From NCBI RefSeq assembly GCF_008831285.2, contig NC_045146.1:310001-374000 (forward strand): a stretch of DNA of 64,000 bases, in the 5' to 3' direction. Source of the DNA: Nymphaea colorata. Taxonomy: Eukaryota > Streptophyta > Magnoliopsida > Nymphaeales > Nymphaeaceae. Positions within the stretch are counted from its first letter, which is position 1. Each line of letters opens with the position of its first letter. The translations under genes and the position numbers were made by a program. The notes below the pieces were generated by a model. That model made no database searches. It was not told the DNA's origin and was given only the letters and a program-made list of their open reading frames with translations. Positions 11,350-23,519 of the stretch are shown piece by piece.

Positions 11350-14300
11350 ATGGCTGGTGCCATGAGGGTGTCCGTACAGGGGATGAGGTTGCTCGGGGGA
11401 GTTCTGATGCCGAAGACGCCCCTCCTCTCCTCGCCCTGTTCTCTTGGCCTCCCTCGTCACCCATTCCTGAACCCAAATCTCCGAGCTTCAGGTGCGTTGA
11501 CGTCTCGATTTCCTCACTGGTTCACGAAGGAACCCGAGCTGCTAATTCTTCTCCACCTTTCTTCCTTTCTTTTTCTTTTCTCGACAAATCTGGACTATGG
11601 TGAAATTGATGAGTTTTCTCTCATTTATTTGTACGTTATCATCACCATCCACGTTTTTCTGGGAAGTATCATAAATGTGATGATTGGTCATGCGGCTTTC
11701 ATCGTCGAATGCTTCCAGGTTTCAATATTTGGTTGGCTTGTGTTCACTTCATTTTTACGTATAGTTCTGTGCATCCAGGATTTTGTGATGTAGCCCATGC
11801 TTTGAAGGGTGGCGATGATGGTTTACTGAAAGGCATAAAAGATAAGGAGATACTTGAAGAAGTAAAAAGACTACTTGAAATGGTATTTGTTTCCGCCGTT
11901 TTCGTTTTTATTCTCTCTTTTGCATTCCACTTTGCAAGATTCTGATACTGTGTGTGCGGGTGTGTGCTCGTGCCCGCCGGCCCAACCCCCCCACCCTAAT
12001 GATCCTAATGCTTTTGAGATATTACTAGTTCAATGTCTTGGTTCATGATACAACTAAATTCTAGTCCAATCAAGTGTTTGTTATTGAAGATGTTGGTTCA
12101 TATTTTTATTAGCTTTTTCTTGAACTATCATTTTGTTTATGTACTCGTTATGTTGCAAGAACTGTAAAAATGCATACCATTTCTCTGTGAGAGGCAGAAA
12201 TCGCATACTTGGTAATCTGTCAATGTTTATGTCTCACAAGTGTAAAACTTGAGATGCGTTCGCTCAGTGTGTTCCCCAGTTTGTGACCCATCATCAGCAA
12301 ACAAGGTCTTTCATCAGGCAGTTTTCCTATATTCATGGGTAACTAAATTAAGCAATAAGTTGGTACCAGAGTTACTGGATCAATGTATCAAGCATAATTT
12401 TCCTGGTTCAGTAAATCTCTGTTTGTTATAACGAAACTTTGCAATACATGAAAAGAAAATCTAGGCTTGACTATCAATGTATTTGGAAGGGAAGGCGGGC
12501 ATTATCAAGAAGAGAAACCATACATTCAGATTTTCTCACTCCTCCAGTATTAAAAGAAGCAACAGCAGCACTGGAGAAACTTTCTGATGTCAAAGCAGTT
12601 GCCCAGGGAGGATATCCAGAGGCAAGGAATTAATTTAGATCTAGTTCTGTTTTATGATTTTGTAATGCACGTTCACTTCCTAATATGCATTTTATTTATT
12701 GATTGATTATTGATTAGCAGGCTGAACGCTGCCGCCTTTCCATTGGACATATTGATGACTTCCAAGCAGATCCAGATGTTGTTGCTGCTCTTAGGTTAGG
12801 TCATTCCTGTGCTATCTGTAGTTAGTCAAGGGTTTCTAACAACTCAATTTGAGACTTGCATGTATTATTCTTCAATTCATGCTAATATGCTTATTTTTAT
12901 TCCAACTGGGAAGTTGAATCTATGATTCTCCCTTTTGCAATTTGCTCTCTCATCCCTCCCTCTTCTGACCTTCTCCAACTGAATTGCCAATATAATATGA
13001 TTGTAACTCTCCCTTTTCTCTGCTTTTTTTGTAGACAACCTTTAGGCACAATCTACAATAGATGGTAACATTAACACTTGAAATTTCACTAGTTATTTTT
13101 GAAAATGCATGATCCTAAATCTACTATGGTTTTGGTTTTTTCAATAAGAAATAAAGTGTTTAGGATTTCACAAGGCACTATCCCTTTGCTTGTATGCTCT
13201 TTGAATATGGGCAATTTGGTTAAGTACCAAATCTGCTGCCACTTTGGAGCACGTGCTTGTGAAACCTTATTTTCACTTGCAAATATTTTCTTGCTAATTA
13301 CTCTGTTTCTACTTTCTACTATGGCATCTGTTGCATTTGGTTTAATTCTATCGACTGCTTCCAGTATCTCAGGGAACTTTGAGTTTGAACCTTGTTCTCA
13401 TGGGGATTTCCTGGGTGCTATTCTTGGTACTGGTATTACACGAGAGAAGCTGGGAGACATTATATTGCAGGTTTATTGCTGAATTAAGTCAATTTCTGTT
13501 GATCTGTGTATGCTTATTATTATGATGTCACTACATTGTTCGTATAAGTAAAAATGACATCTGGTATTTATTCACCATCTTGAAAATAGGGTGAGAAGGG
13601 GGCCCAAGCTCTTGTGGTTCCTGAATTGGTTGAGTTTTTGGAATCATCATTGCAAAAGGTAAATTTTCCGATAAGCTGCATGTGCTGTAACATCCTAGGC
13701 TTGATGTCCAAATATTTGTGCAATATGGTCTGTGACAGCTTTCATTATTGGTCTTTTCTGAATTAGAACAAATATATTTTGTGGACTAAGCTGCACCAGA
13801 TTGTAGCTAAGATTCCTTTTTTCTCCTTTCTTTTTAGGTGGGAAGTGTTCCAGTTTCTTGCACAAAGATGCCTCTACTGGCGTTGGAATTTCTGCCACCA
13901 AGGTAGCCACTTCATTCGGAACCTTCTTGTTCTGTCCTGTATTCTTTTTGTAGCATTGTATCCCAGACCTTGATCCTGCTATCAACTATTTTGCAGGACT
14001 AAAACTCTCAAGTCAATTGAAGCATCATTGCGAGTTGATGCAGTTGCTAGTGCAGGATTTCAGATATCTCGTACAAAGCTTGGGAATATGATCTCGTAAT
14101 CCTTGTTACTGAAATAACATTTTCTTGGTGGCATCCTTTATCTTTCTTATATATGTTTATATATTTGTGAACAATGCATCTATTCATGTGTACATTATGC
14201 CCCTATGTTTGTGCTTTCATGTGGTTGTTAATTTTGTGTGACTTTTGTCAATTAATTCTTTCTCTGAAGCTGATATTTTGTCTTTATCACTTTCAGAAAT

Positions 14301-15237
14301 GGGGATGTTCGAGTTAACTGGACACCCGTCACTAAAAGTGGTACGACTCTGAAAACTGGCGATATGGTTTCTGTGAGTGGTAAAGGGAGGTTGAAGGTAT
14401 CTTGTTGCTCTTTCCAATCATCTTTTAATATTTCTTGGTTGCTTTATTAAAAGGTGTAAATGACGGTGTCATGAAGCTGTCTGCATATGACAAAGACACT
14501 TATACACATACATGCACACAAGCACATGATCGGATGGACTGCCCCAAGTTTTTACATTCCTTGGTGTTTCCCGCCAAAAAACCGTCTGATTGAATGAATG
14601 GATGGTCAAAATAATTTGAAGGACGTGATCTGCACAGTTTATTTACAAACAAGAGGTTTTGAATAAGATAATTTCAATGCGTAAGATAACAAGTTCATGA
14701 AAAATCAATGGCTTGAAATGCATCTAAGATTCTCAAGCAAACTAAGTCCGTTCCTCTATTTGAGGTTCTTTCAGTAAAGGTTTTTTTCTAGTAGTTTCGA
14801 GAAAGCAAGCTTTTGGTGCCACATCGATGACTCAGTGTTCCACTGCCTTTTGGGAACGTACCATGCAAATTGCAAAGTTAACCTTTAAAGAGCAACTCGT
14901 CAATTATGGTAATGGAAGTTCCCTTTAATGTATGGTATCAAAATTTCCCCTATACCTACAAAGCGTCCTTTTAGTAAGAACTTGACAACTTGTATGGTAC
15001 TACACTGATCTTTTGATATCTTCTGGTAGTATCTCACATTAGGAATGCTGGCTTGAACTCGATTTGTTTGAAATTTTTCTTAGCAATTTTAAAAAATGAT
15101 ATGGGACTAATTGCTATTCTTACCTGAAGTTGCTTGATTGATGGGGAAGTGACTGATAAAAATTTATAATGCAGATTGGGGAGATCACAACAACAAGGAA
15201 AGGCAAGTATGCCATTGAGCTCATCCGGTATCTTTGA
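11350..15237 (+). CDS. Plastid-type S4 domain RNA-binding protein (YlmH / photosystem II S4 class)
   Basis: Model: join(11350..11491,11779..11882,12490..12621,12721..12794,13365..13470,13590..13658,13838..13902,13997..14095,14297..14396,15175..15237), 317 aa; all ten exons stay in phase. Residues 1 to about 50 are Ser/Pro/Arg-rich like a plastid transit peptide. The middle part holds the conserved DFLTPP, VVAQGGYPEAERCR-like and FLGAILGTGITREKLGDI blocks of the YlmH family. The S4 domain follows (about 245-310: FQISRTKLGNMISNGDVRVN, then GDMVSVSGKGRLKIGEI). Relatives are annotated as RNA-binding S4 proteins of plastids and cyanobacteria (PSII-S4 type) and as ribosome-associated YlmH in bacteria; RNA binding is family knowledge and plastid location is inference. 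The third intron appears to start with GC (GAG|GCAAGG) instead of GT. Start is the first Met of the transit-like segment. Confidence 0.9.
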
Positions 15238-16770
15238 AGATTCTAATATGGCAAGGTCTTCTGAAGTAAGAGAACTGGTTGTGCTTGCTCTTATATGACA
15301 AATTCAGGCTTTATGCTTATGTGAATCCAAACTTCATTTTTTGTTTTCCCTTATTTTGTGCAGACAGAGGAGTAGCAGAAAAGTTGTGGAACTGATGAGG
15401 CCTATCAATGACTAGTACTCTGGAGTCATGAGTTCTCTAACAAAAATATGGATTCATTAGCTAGGCCATTATGAGATGCAACAGAGATCAATGTGGATAT
15501 TGCTGATACCGTGAGAATCTGAAGGTTGCAGATTTAACCTGTGAAAATACTTGGTAATTGCACTTCTCCACCGCAGGTTGGGTGCTTGGTCTATTAGTTA
15601 TTGCTTAGAACAACCCTAGGTTTTGAGAAAATGCATGATGAAATGCATTGTTTTGCAGTTTTATTTAGGTGTTTCAAGGATTACATTCATTGTGGCATTA
15701 TTTGTACTATTTTTGAGATCTCTTCGGAGTTTCATGGCTTTGCCATTTTGTCTATAATTTCAAGAATACCAGCCTATACTCTTTTCAAACTTCTTGATCT
15801 GCTTTGCTTGATAAACTAGCTTGAAGGGCATAAAATGGGGTCAAGTCTTGCTAGACCGGAGCATGTTAGTTCAGCATATTCTTTTTTCTCCGTACCTAAG
15901 CAAGAATCTGTACAACTTTAATGATATCTTAGTTATATGGGATGTTGAATTCATTTATACTACGATATGGCCCCATTCATTAGTCAAAATAAATTAGAAT
16001 TTTAGGTGTTCTTTAAAGGCTGGTATGGGCCGATTAGGAAACGATGCTTATTGTGATACAACTTTGGTTTTGGGTTTCAGATTTTGTGGACTGACTTTTC
16101 ACTCCCAAATCTACTGGCACCTACATCTCTATGTCGCAAACACATGCGTTAGACAGAACAACACATCAAAAATTCCTTCATTTCTTTATCTCCTTCCTTA
16201 TTTAAAGCACTAAAGTCTTATAAATTATTGCTTGTACTCTTTTGGTGAGATCAAAGCTTCTGTTGATAAAAAAAAAAAAAAATCATAGTGAAAGAGTAAA
16301 CAAAACTCAACTGGACCCACATAACTCCTAAGCACTGAAGCTTCTTCCTGAAAGTCAATTCTTTCTTCGCTCTCTAAAGTCAATGATAAAACAATGCCTT
16401 TGTGTAGAATTATCTTCTCAAAACCAGCATCCGCCCAAAGCAGCTTGTGGTCTCTCCCGGAAGACATGATGCACTGTTGTTACTAAAATGGCATCCTTGT
16501 CCACATACATATGGTAGAGCTCAGTCTTAATTTTGAGAATGGGAATTCATGGCTCGTTGGTTTTCTAAGTTGGCAAGGACGAGCGACCGTGAACTTGCTA
16601 CTAAAACTGCGAAGGTCCTTGGCCAACGAACATCATGAGTTTTAAAGCTCAATGTCACCTTTTATAAAACGGGGCTTTCTAAACTTTAAAGTAGTAATGA
16701 ACATTCTTCTCAAAGTTTTATATCGTTGGATAGGTAGCATAAAAATTTTAGGTTATTGAAATGTCATGAC
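15238..16770. other. 3' flank of the S4 gene and intergenic DNA
   Basis: Contains the likely 3' UTR of the S4 gene and AT-rich sequence without recognisable exons. Short ORFs at 15601-15819, 16025-16213 and 16225-16467 show no family resemblance. Confidence 0.5.
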
Positions 16771-17283
16771 TAGGGTTGATGAGTCAAGCTCGACTCGTTA
16801 AAGCTAGGCTCATGAACGAGTTCGAGCTGAGTCATTTGTTTAACGAGTTGAGCTTGAGTTCATGAGTTGACTCGTTCAAATAATCAAGTTGAGTTCAAGC
16901 TCAACACGTAATTGCTGAGTCGAGCTTGAGCGTTAATCGAGTTTGTCGAGCCTTAATCAAGTCGATCTATTCAAACGAGTTTATGAGTTTGTTAAGCCTT
17001 AATCTAGTCGAGCTTGAGTTCAACGCATAATGATGAATATCAAATTTATTCAAACGAGTTTGTCCAACCTTAATCGAGTCGAGCTCAACACGTAACAATG
17101 GATATCAATTTAATTCGAACGAGTTTGTCAAGCCTTAATCGAGTCCAACTCGAGCTCAACACATAACTGCCGAGTTGGGCTCAAGCTGCTTCCGTCGAGC
17201 AATTATCGAGCTTGAGATTTTATTAGTCTAGCCGAGCTCGAGCTACTTGAACTCGGGCTTGACTCGGCTCATGTTCACCCCTA
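16771..17283. mobile_element. hAT-like MITE, 513 bp, with perfect 8-bp target duplication
   Basis: The element begins TAGGGTTGATGAGTC and ends GACTCGGCTCATGTTCACCCCTA, an imperfect inverted terminus. It is flanked on both sides by the identical octamer GTCATGAC (16763-16770 and 17284-17291), the target-site signature of hAT transposons. The interior is reiterated AGCTCGAG, AACGAGTTTG and CTTAATCGAGTC words with internal near-tandem repeats and no transposase. It is the best preserved of several related copies in the window (about 3740, 29585 and 42132). Confidence 0.85.
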
Positions 17284-17291
17284 GTCATGAC

Positions 17292-18520
17292 TCTGCCTCA
17301 AGGGGCATAGTGCAACTGCAAGACAAATCAACTCCCACTCAAGGGATTCGAGGTTTAAACCTTGTGGTTCGTTGTCACATTTCAGTGTATATTTCAAAGC
17401 TGCAAATGGTGGTAAGCACGACACTCAAATTGAAGGATGTACGATAAGTTCATTCATGCCCTTAAAAAGTTAAGACCTTGGGGACATAATCTGATCTGGA
17501 GGGTTTTATATTATAGGTAGTTTTTCTGTAGTTAAACGTTACAAGGAAAAAAAAAAAAAAGCCACCACATAGAATGCATGCAAGCTGTAGTAATAATAGG
17601 GTACAACATGAGTCTCTTAATTAAAAAATAGATTTTTTATTTTTTATTTTTTAAAAAAGTAAACGTCTTGTAAAATGCCTTGACTAGAAGAATGACCCAA
17701 GCGCCCTGCATTGATCCATGCTCATTGTCAAGGACGTTGATAAGCAAAATCTGAATGAGATCTTCTTACTCGAGTTTTTTTTCAATAGATTGTTGCTTGG
17801 TCAGAGTTTACTTCTCTAAAGTGGAGCCGTTAAATGGTTTTATTCCGGGAAGATTCCTCGTTAAGAGAAAAAAAGAAACCCTCGAAATTAACGTCTATCT
17901 TCGTCGACATATCCCAGGGCACTCGTGTGATTGACTCCCATGCTATTGTTTTTTAAAACTTTCTTTTCACATCAAAAAACAAAAGAAAGGGACATCCCCA
18001 TTAATCAAGAGTTCTTCTACCCCTATGTTCATCCTTGAAAAAGTTTTGGAAGAAATAATAGGAAATTTTCATCTGAAAACTTGTCTTTCAACATAAATTG
18101 TAGAATTGGGTCTCATGTTTTTCTATCTTCCTTTGCCTTTTACTAAGCTGTTAAATAATTTGATATCCTACCTTGTAGGATTATAACATAGCCCTGATTC
18201 AAGTATTATTATAAAAAGTTGGCAAGAGTTTTACATTTAAAGGAACCACATTGAAAAGTGTATTATAGTAGCTGGACGCAGTATGGGTTTATAAGAAGGT
18301 AGGTTTATAGTTCAATTCCTATAAATGTTATTATCGAACACAATGTCTAAGTTGAAGTTCTAAGTTGAAGGATGCATCGAATGAATCAACGTAACATGTC
18401 TTGCAGTTTGGATGAACCGGGAAAACATATTACGCGAATGAGTTTGTTTGTAATTGTTGACAAAATTGGAGGTACATAAAAATTTTAAAAAGTAAGACGG
18501 TTGTTATACAATTTCTAGTA
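17292..18520. other. Intergenic, AT-rich
   Basis: No coding signal seen. A-runs near 17548 and 17625, with general AT-rich DNA upstream of the VQ gene. Confidence 0.5.
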
Positions 18521-18639
18521 AAAAGTTGGACCTAGGTGAAATATCATTTCCATATAATCAGAATTCGAGAGAGAGAGAGAGTCCTCCCGTCTCCCGCGTT
18601 CTGCGTTCTATTTCTGGTCTTCCCTCTACTCTTGAGAAA

Positions 18640-19302
18640 ATGTCGACTCTTTTCCTGCGGGAAATGGATGCAGTACATCCGTCGTCGTCGCCGTTTCTCC
18701 AGCCGCAGCCCCCCTTCACTTCCACCACCAACAACGGCGCCACCTCGCCGGCGCCACCGCCGCCATGCCGCCCGCCTCGCAAGCCGTCCCTCATCTTCCA
18801 GGACAGCTCTCCTCCCACCACCTTCGTCCAGGTCCAACCTTCCTCATTCAAGCAAGTCGTCCAGATGCTCACCTCTTCCCGAGAACAGCCGCCGGTCCGT
18901 GCCTCCTCCGCCTATCCTCCTCCCTCGTCCAGCCTCCCCGTTTTCAAGAAGGCATCCTGCTGTTCCCCCAGCAAGCTCCTCGTTCGCCGCCGCAATAACT
19001 TCCGCAACCTCAAGCTCGCCGCCCTCAGCAGCGGTTGCACAGACTCGTCCTCCTTACTGACGCTTTCTCCTAGCTCCCTCGTCGATCTCACCCAGCTCTC
19101 GCTCAGCCCCGTCGCGCCACTCGGCTCCGATTCGTCCACTGCTCTTCCCGCGGCAACGGCAGAGGAGAATGCGATCGCCGGGAAGGGGTTCTTCCTCCAT
19201 CCAACGACCCCACGAGGGGGCGAAGAATCCGTCTCGCTCCCGCGGCTGCTCCCACTCTTCCCGACTACCTCGCCCAGGGTGCCTCCTTCGTCGCCGTCAT
19301 GA
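18640..19302 (+). CDS. VQ-motif protein (VQ4/MPK3-MPK6-target type)
   Basis: Single-exon protein of 220 aa from the Met at 18640; the frame is open to 18526, which would add 38 residues, and Met 18664 is a third option. The VQ motif is FKQVVQMLT at about residues 70-78, preceded by TTFVQVQPSS; the usual final glycine is replaced by serine (LTSS). C-terminal blocks GFFLHPTTPRG and LPRLLPLFPTTSPRVP match the conserved tail of the VQ4/VQ11/VQ31/VQ33 group. Ser-Pro and Thr-Pro pairs (TSPRV, LSPVA, LSPSS, CSPSK) fit MAP kinase substrates. Family members are nuclear partners of WRKY factors in defence signalling. High local G+C and lack of introns are normal for this family. I prefer 18640 because the upstream segment follows a GA-repeat and looks like leader. 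Confidence 0.85.
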   Translation: MSTLFLREMDAVHPSSSPFLQPQPPFTSTTNNGATSPAPPPPCRPPRKPSLIFQDSSPPTTFVQVQPSSFKQVVQMLTSSREQPPVRASSAYPPPSSSLPVFKKASCCSPSKLLVRRRNNFRNLKLAALSSGCTDSSSLLTLSPSSLVDLTQLSLSPVAPLGSDSSTALPAATAEENAIAGKGFFLHPTTPRGGEESVSLPRLLPLFPTTSPRVPPSSPS

Positions 19303-22276
19303 CCACCGCGGAATTCGATGGGAGGCGGCGATCTGCATGGCATCCCTGTGCGGAGACCCTGATTCAGTTGCTCAGTTCTTCCTTTTTCTCCTCCCATTGC
19401 CTTCCGGTATCCTCCTTGTTCTGATTTTGATTTTATTTGCGACTTCTGAAATAATTATACTTTCTGATCGGAAGACTGGATTCTGCTTTAGAATTCCTCT
19501 CACCGGTCTGCCTTCGTCGTTGTGTCCGCTTACTTTTCTCAATGTTCTTCGATAGTTTATAAGTAAAACTCACGTCTATATAATAATAAATCAGAAACCG
19601 AAGGCCCATATTTGAGATTATGGTGAAAAGGGTGACACTCGTGGGGGTGGCATTTATGTAATTATTCTGTCACCGAACACAATCACAAGAGAGTGAACAT
19701 TGTGAGATTGAGTTGCGTGCACACACACCTCTGTGTGCGGAATAAATATGCACCAAGGAGACAGTGGCATTTAAGATTTTTTTTTTCTTAAAACTATGTA
19801 TATTGTAGTCTTTTAATACTTTTATAATTCTCATTTTATCTACTCAACTTTTCATTTTTATTTTAGTCATTATAAACCCATGTGCATACAAGGTGGTGTG
19901 TATCATATAAAGGTTGCTAAGATCATTCACGACCTTAAATCCAACTTCCAAGTCACCAACGTTGCTAAGATCATTCATGAAGTCAGTTAGGATCATCAAC
20001 TAATTACATCTTCTTTTTGGTAGTGCATTACTGAACACTGAAGGTTGTTATTTTATGAATTGTGAAATATCACAAACTTTATTAGATATGCACAGATATC
20101 TGTATTCCATGTTATATGGTTTTAGTCCAAGAAAAAATATCAAACATCAAGTCCTACAAATCCTACCTTCTTCATCTCTACTAGCTTCATCTTAGCTTAT
20201 TAGCTTCACTTAAACCCGGGTCGCAATATGTCTGTATGATTTCAGAATAAAAAATTCTTTGTTTGATAACACATTCCCATTTCACCAATGGTGAAAATGT
20301 TAATTCTAGAATTGCATAATTCTAGCAGAATCAAATCAAACACCCCTTTAAAAAGCTGAGGCATCACAATTAGGTCAACTTTAGGTGTGGGGTAGCACTA
20401 TGTGGTTGGTCAACGGTGCAATTTTCCTACTGTTCCTCCAGAAGCGAAATATTATAGTCAAAAGCAAAATAACAAGAAGAAAACCTTGGAATACGTTTGC
20501 AGGAAGCCGCTCCTATATATACATTAGAGGCACAAAAATTGGTTTATTACAAAATACATGGCCAACATGCCAACCAGTTCTCCTTCTACTCAAGTTGATA
20601 AGAAGTCAAGAGTTCGAGTCTCTATTGGCACAACCAACTAGAATCGGCTTAAGAAAAAGAAGAAGAATGTTCACTATTTTTTGGATAGTTATAGTCAGCG
20701 GCGAAGTTAGAAATTTTTAACTGAGGAACACTGATCCATTTTATTATTATAATAGAGTGAGTGCATGTAGAACTATGGCTAGACCTGAATCAAACACATG
20801 ATAATAAAACTTTTATAAAAGCATACACAGGCTGGAGTAGGCAGTTGCCCACTCCAACTTCATGATAGCTCAGTTATTGGTCCTAGTTCGATTCCCACGT
20901 GTTACACATTTTACACAAGTATAGTTTTATTTAAGGTTGTAAGTTTTTTTTTTTTTTTTTAAGTAAGCACAAAAAAAGGAAAAGAATAATTTATTTAAAA
21001 AATGACTAATAGTGCCAACTCGTGTCGGCCCGATACGGCATAAGCTTTAGATACAAAATAGAAACCGAGACATAAAACACTGGCACCAGGAAGGGTAACC
21101 CATCATTTCAACCATGGGATTCTGTCGTTTATTTTGAAAGGTAGGTTGAAGAAGTCAGATCCCAAGAGGTCTGACATTTTTTGAGGGATTTCTGTCGGTC
21201 ATTTGGGAACAGTAAGATTATTTATCACATCTGAGGCAACACCTAAGATTCTCAGTCAGCCGCATGAGAATCATATAATTTAACAGGTTCTTTATTTAAA
21301 CGTATTTTCTTTTCTTAAGGAGGGAAAAATGGACATTTTAATTATTTTTTGATGTTTTCATTAACTAAGGATGCGTTTGCGAATTGTATTATTTTGTGAT
21401 TTCTCTAACATTATTTATGGGCATGTCCAAAGTTAAGGTGCCTTAAATTTCTAAAAGAAAAAGGCAAAAGTCAAATGACAACTCAACCAGCAAAGGTGGA
21501 TAATAAACTCATAACTTTTCAACCACACACATATGCCCTTATTTCTACCTCGCAATTCACAAGATCCGAAAGCCACCCCCTTGTCCCTACCCTCATGGTT
21601 CAGGATTGTTTAGGTGGTTCTATGGTACACCCTTTAATTTGAGTGTGACATATGCTATTGTTTGCATTCTGAAGGAGTAGTGCCCACAAAAATCAAATTG
21701 AAGACTGGGTTCTCACACGCCTACCAGTCCGATCAGCTATCTTAAGTCCCTTGGAGCAGATCTTTCTCTCCCTGGATTATGAAATTATGCACCAAGATAT
21801 AAATACATCTCCTACCAATCAATAAAACCTCTACCCGTAACACAATTCACAAGGAAAGCATGTTTTTGTTCTAGGAAACATGATTTGATTGTGTCCAGTG
21901 TTTGGTTGCTGGATCAAAAAAATTCATTCATAATCAAATATGGTTCTTTGGAACAAAAATATGATTTTCCTAAAACATGTGCTCGAAAAAAGAAAAGTGT
22001 TCTTCCTACAAAGCACCCTATCTGTATCTGTGTGTCTCCATGTTTATTAATTTACATTTATATGTGTAAGGAACTCTTATGTATATTGACTAGACCAAGC
22101 CTAATAGGCCAACAAGCCAAATGATAGGGATGTAAGCAGTTCCGTTTCAGATAATACAATAGACTCAAAATTTTATTGGATCTTGTCAGCTAATACCAGA
22201 CGTGAACCATTAACTATTAATTGTCGGGTGAATACAATGAGCATTTCATCATATTACCCAACAAAGAGGGTAAAGC
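19303..22276. other. Intergenic stretch with repeat debris
   Basis: The first ~250 bp are probable 3' UTR of the VQ gene. The rest is AT-rich. About 20590-20625 (CAAGAGTTCGAGTC) and 20868-20900 (GATAGCTCAGTT, then TAGTTCGATTCCCACG) look like degenerate tRNA-derived words of short repeats. About 20694-20873 begins CAGCGGCGAAGTTAG, similar to debris near 40276. No supported gene. Confidence 0.45.
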
Positions 22277-22599
22277 TAAGCCTGCGCATCGGGCTGGCCT
22301 CACATCTAAAACTCAGGCCCTGGCCCGGGTCCGAGCTCGGCCTGGCCCAACTTGATTAAATTTAAAAAATATTTTTAAATATAAAATAATGGTTGTAATA
22401 AAATATTTTAGATATATATATATATAAATTAATAAAAAAATTAAAAAATCATTATCTGACCCGACTCGGGCTCATCGGACCCACCCAGGCCGGCCTGATA
22501 ATTTATCGGGCCGGCCTGAGTCTCGTTTTTCTGAGCCTGGACCTGAGTCGGGTTGGGTACTGGGTACTCGGTGGCAGCCCGGCCCGATTCCCAGGCTTA
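22277..22599. mobile_element. hAT-like MITE, 323 bp, with near-perfect 8-bp target duplication
   Basis: Starts TAAGCCTGCGCATCGGGCTG and ends CCCGATTCCCAGGCTTA; the ends are imperfect inverted repeats of about 20 bp. Flanks are GGTAAAGC (22269-22276) and GCTAAAGC (22600-22607), seven of eight matching. The arms are GC-rich (CGGGCCGGCC words) and the centre is very AT-rich. There is no coding capacity. It belongs to a different subfamily from the element at 16771-17283. Confidence 0.8.
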
Positions 22600-22607
22600 G
22601 CTAAAGC

Positions 22608-23519
22608 CCTCACTCTTCCCCTAAGGGGACATGCTTGCTTTCGATAAACCATTAAGGCATTGACTATTTACTGAATGCAAGCATTTTCAACATAATATCT
22701 CAAACACCAACAGTTGCAGCTTAATGTAACAAGAAAACAAATCAAACTGATATGGCGGACCACTATCAATTCCTATTGATCAATTGAGCCGAAAAAGGAA
22801 ACATCTGAACCATGTACTATAATACTAACCAGTAGATCGCTGCCTAGCAGATAGGGCCATCGCCAAGAAACCAGCAAAGCCCAAACAGGGGGCAGGCCTA
22901 GTTTATCAAACTACTAGACCAGGCTGCTGACCAGCCCATCCTGGTCAACTGCTCATCAAGCAGTTAATCGGATGAGCTGCCTGATCCATTGACCAACCCC
23001 ATGACATGCTTGACCACCCTACTTTAAACTATATGGTTCAAATTTGACATTCGATTTTTTGACAATACAGATCCAGGTTGTCCACCAAAATGAATTTGAT
23101 CCATAGAAAATTTATTTTAATCCATGCAAAATGAGCCATGCTGTGATAGTCGGGGGATATGTATATTACTCATTCTTCAAACTCATATTCCGTAGAGATG
23201 CACATGGGACCTCATGTTGGAAAGGATGCTTTTCTCCATAGAGAGGATGGTAAGAACTAAGAAGTACTAAAAATTCATTGAGCATGTTAATTAACTATTT
23301 AAGGTGTAAACAATTTCAAATTCCCGCAACAATCTCAAGGTCAAAAACTGGAAAATAATACTTCTGTGGCTTTCTGTTTATGATCAATGAATCGCAATAG
23401 CATAATGGTAGATCTCTATTCTCTTCAACCAAATAAATTTGCCATAAGCAGTCAGGCTGCTTCAAGCACATACAGGGTAATGTATACAGATGGCTAAGCT
23501 GCAGCTGTTATGTTACCTG
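22608..23519. other. Downstream flank of the enolase-phosphatase gene
   Basis: AT-rich. Likely includes the 3' UTR of the minus-strand gene near 23400-23519. About 22880-23000 repeats CTGACCAG/CTGATCCA words with no coding meaning that I can see. Confidence 0.45.

Noticed and set aside
18544-18872. Minus-strand ORFs opposite the VQ gene
   Set aside because: GC-rich shadow frames of the plus-strand VQ coding sequence, with no family resemblance.
20868-20900. Apparent tRNA gene (box A/B-like words)
   Set aside because: Boxes are far too close together and no cloverleaf forms; likely repeat debris.
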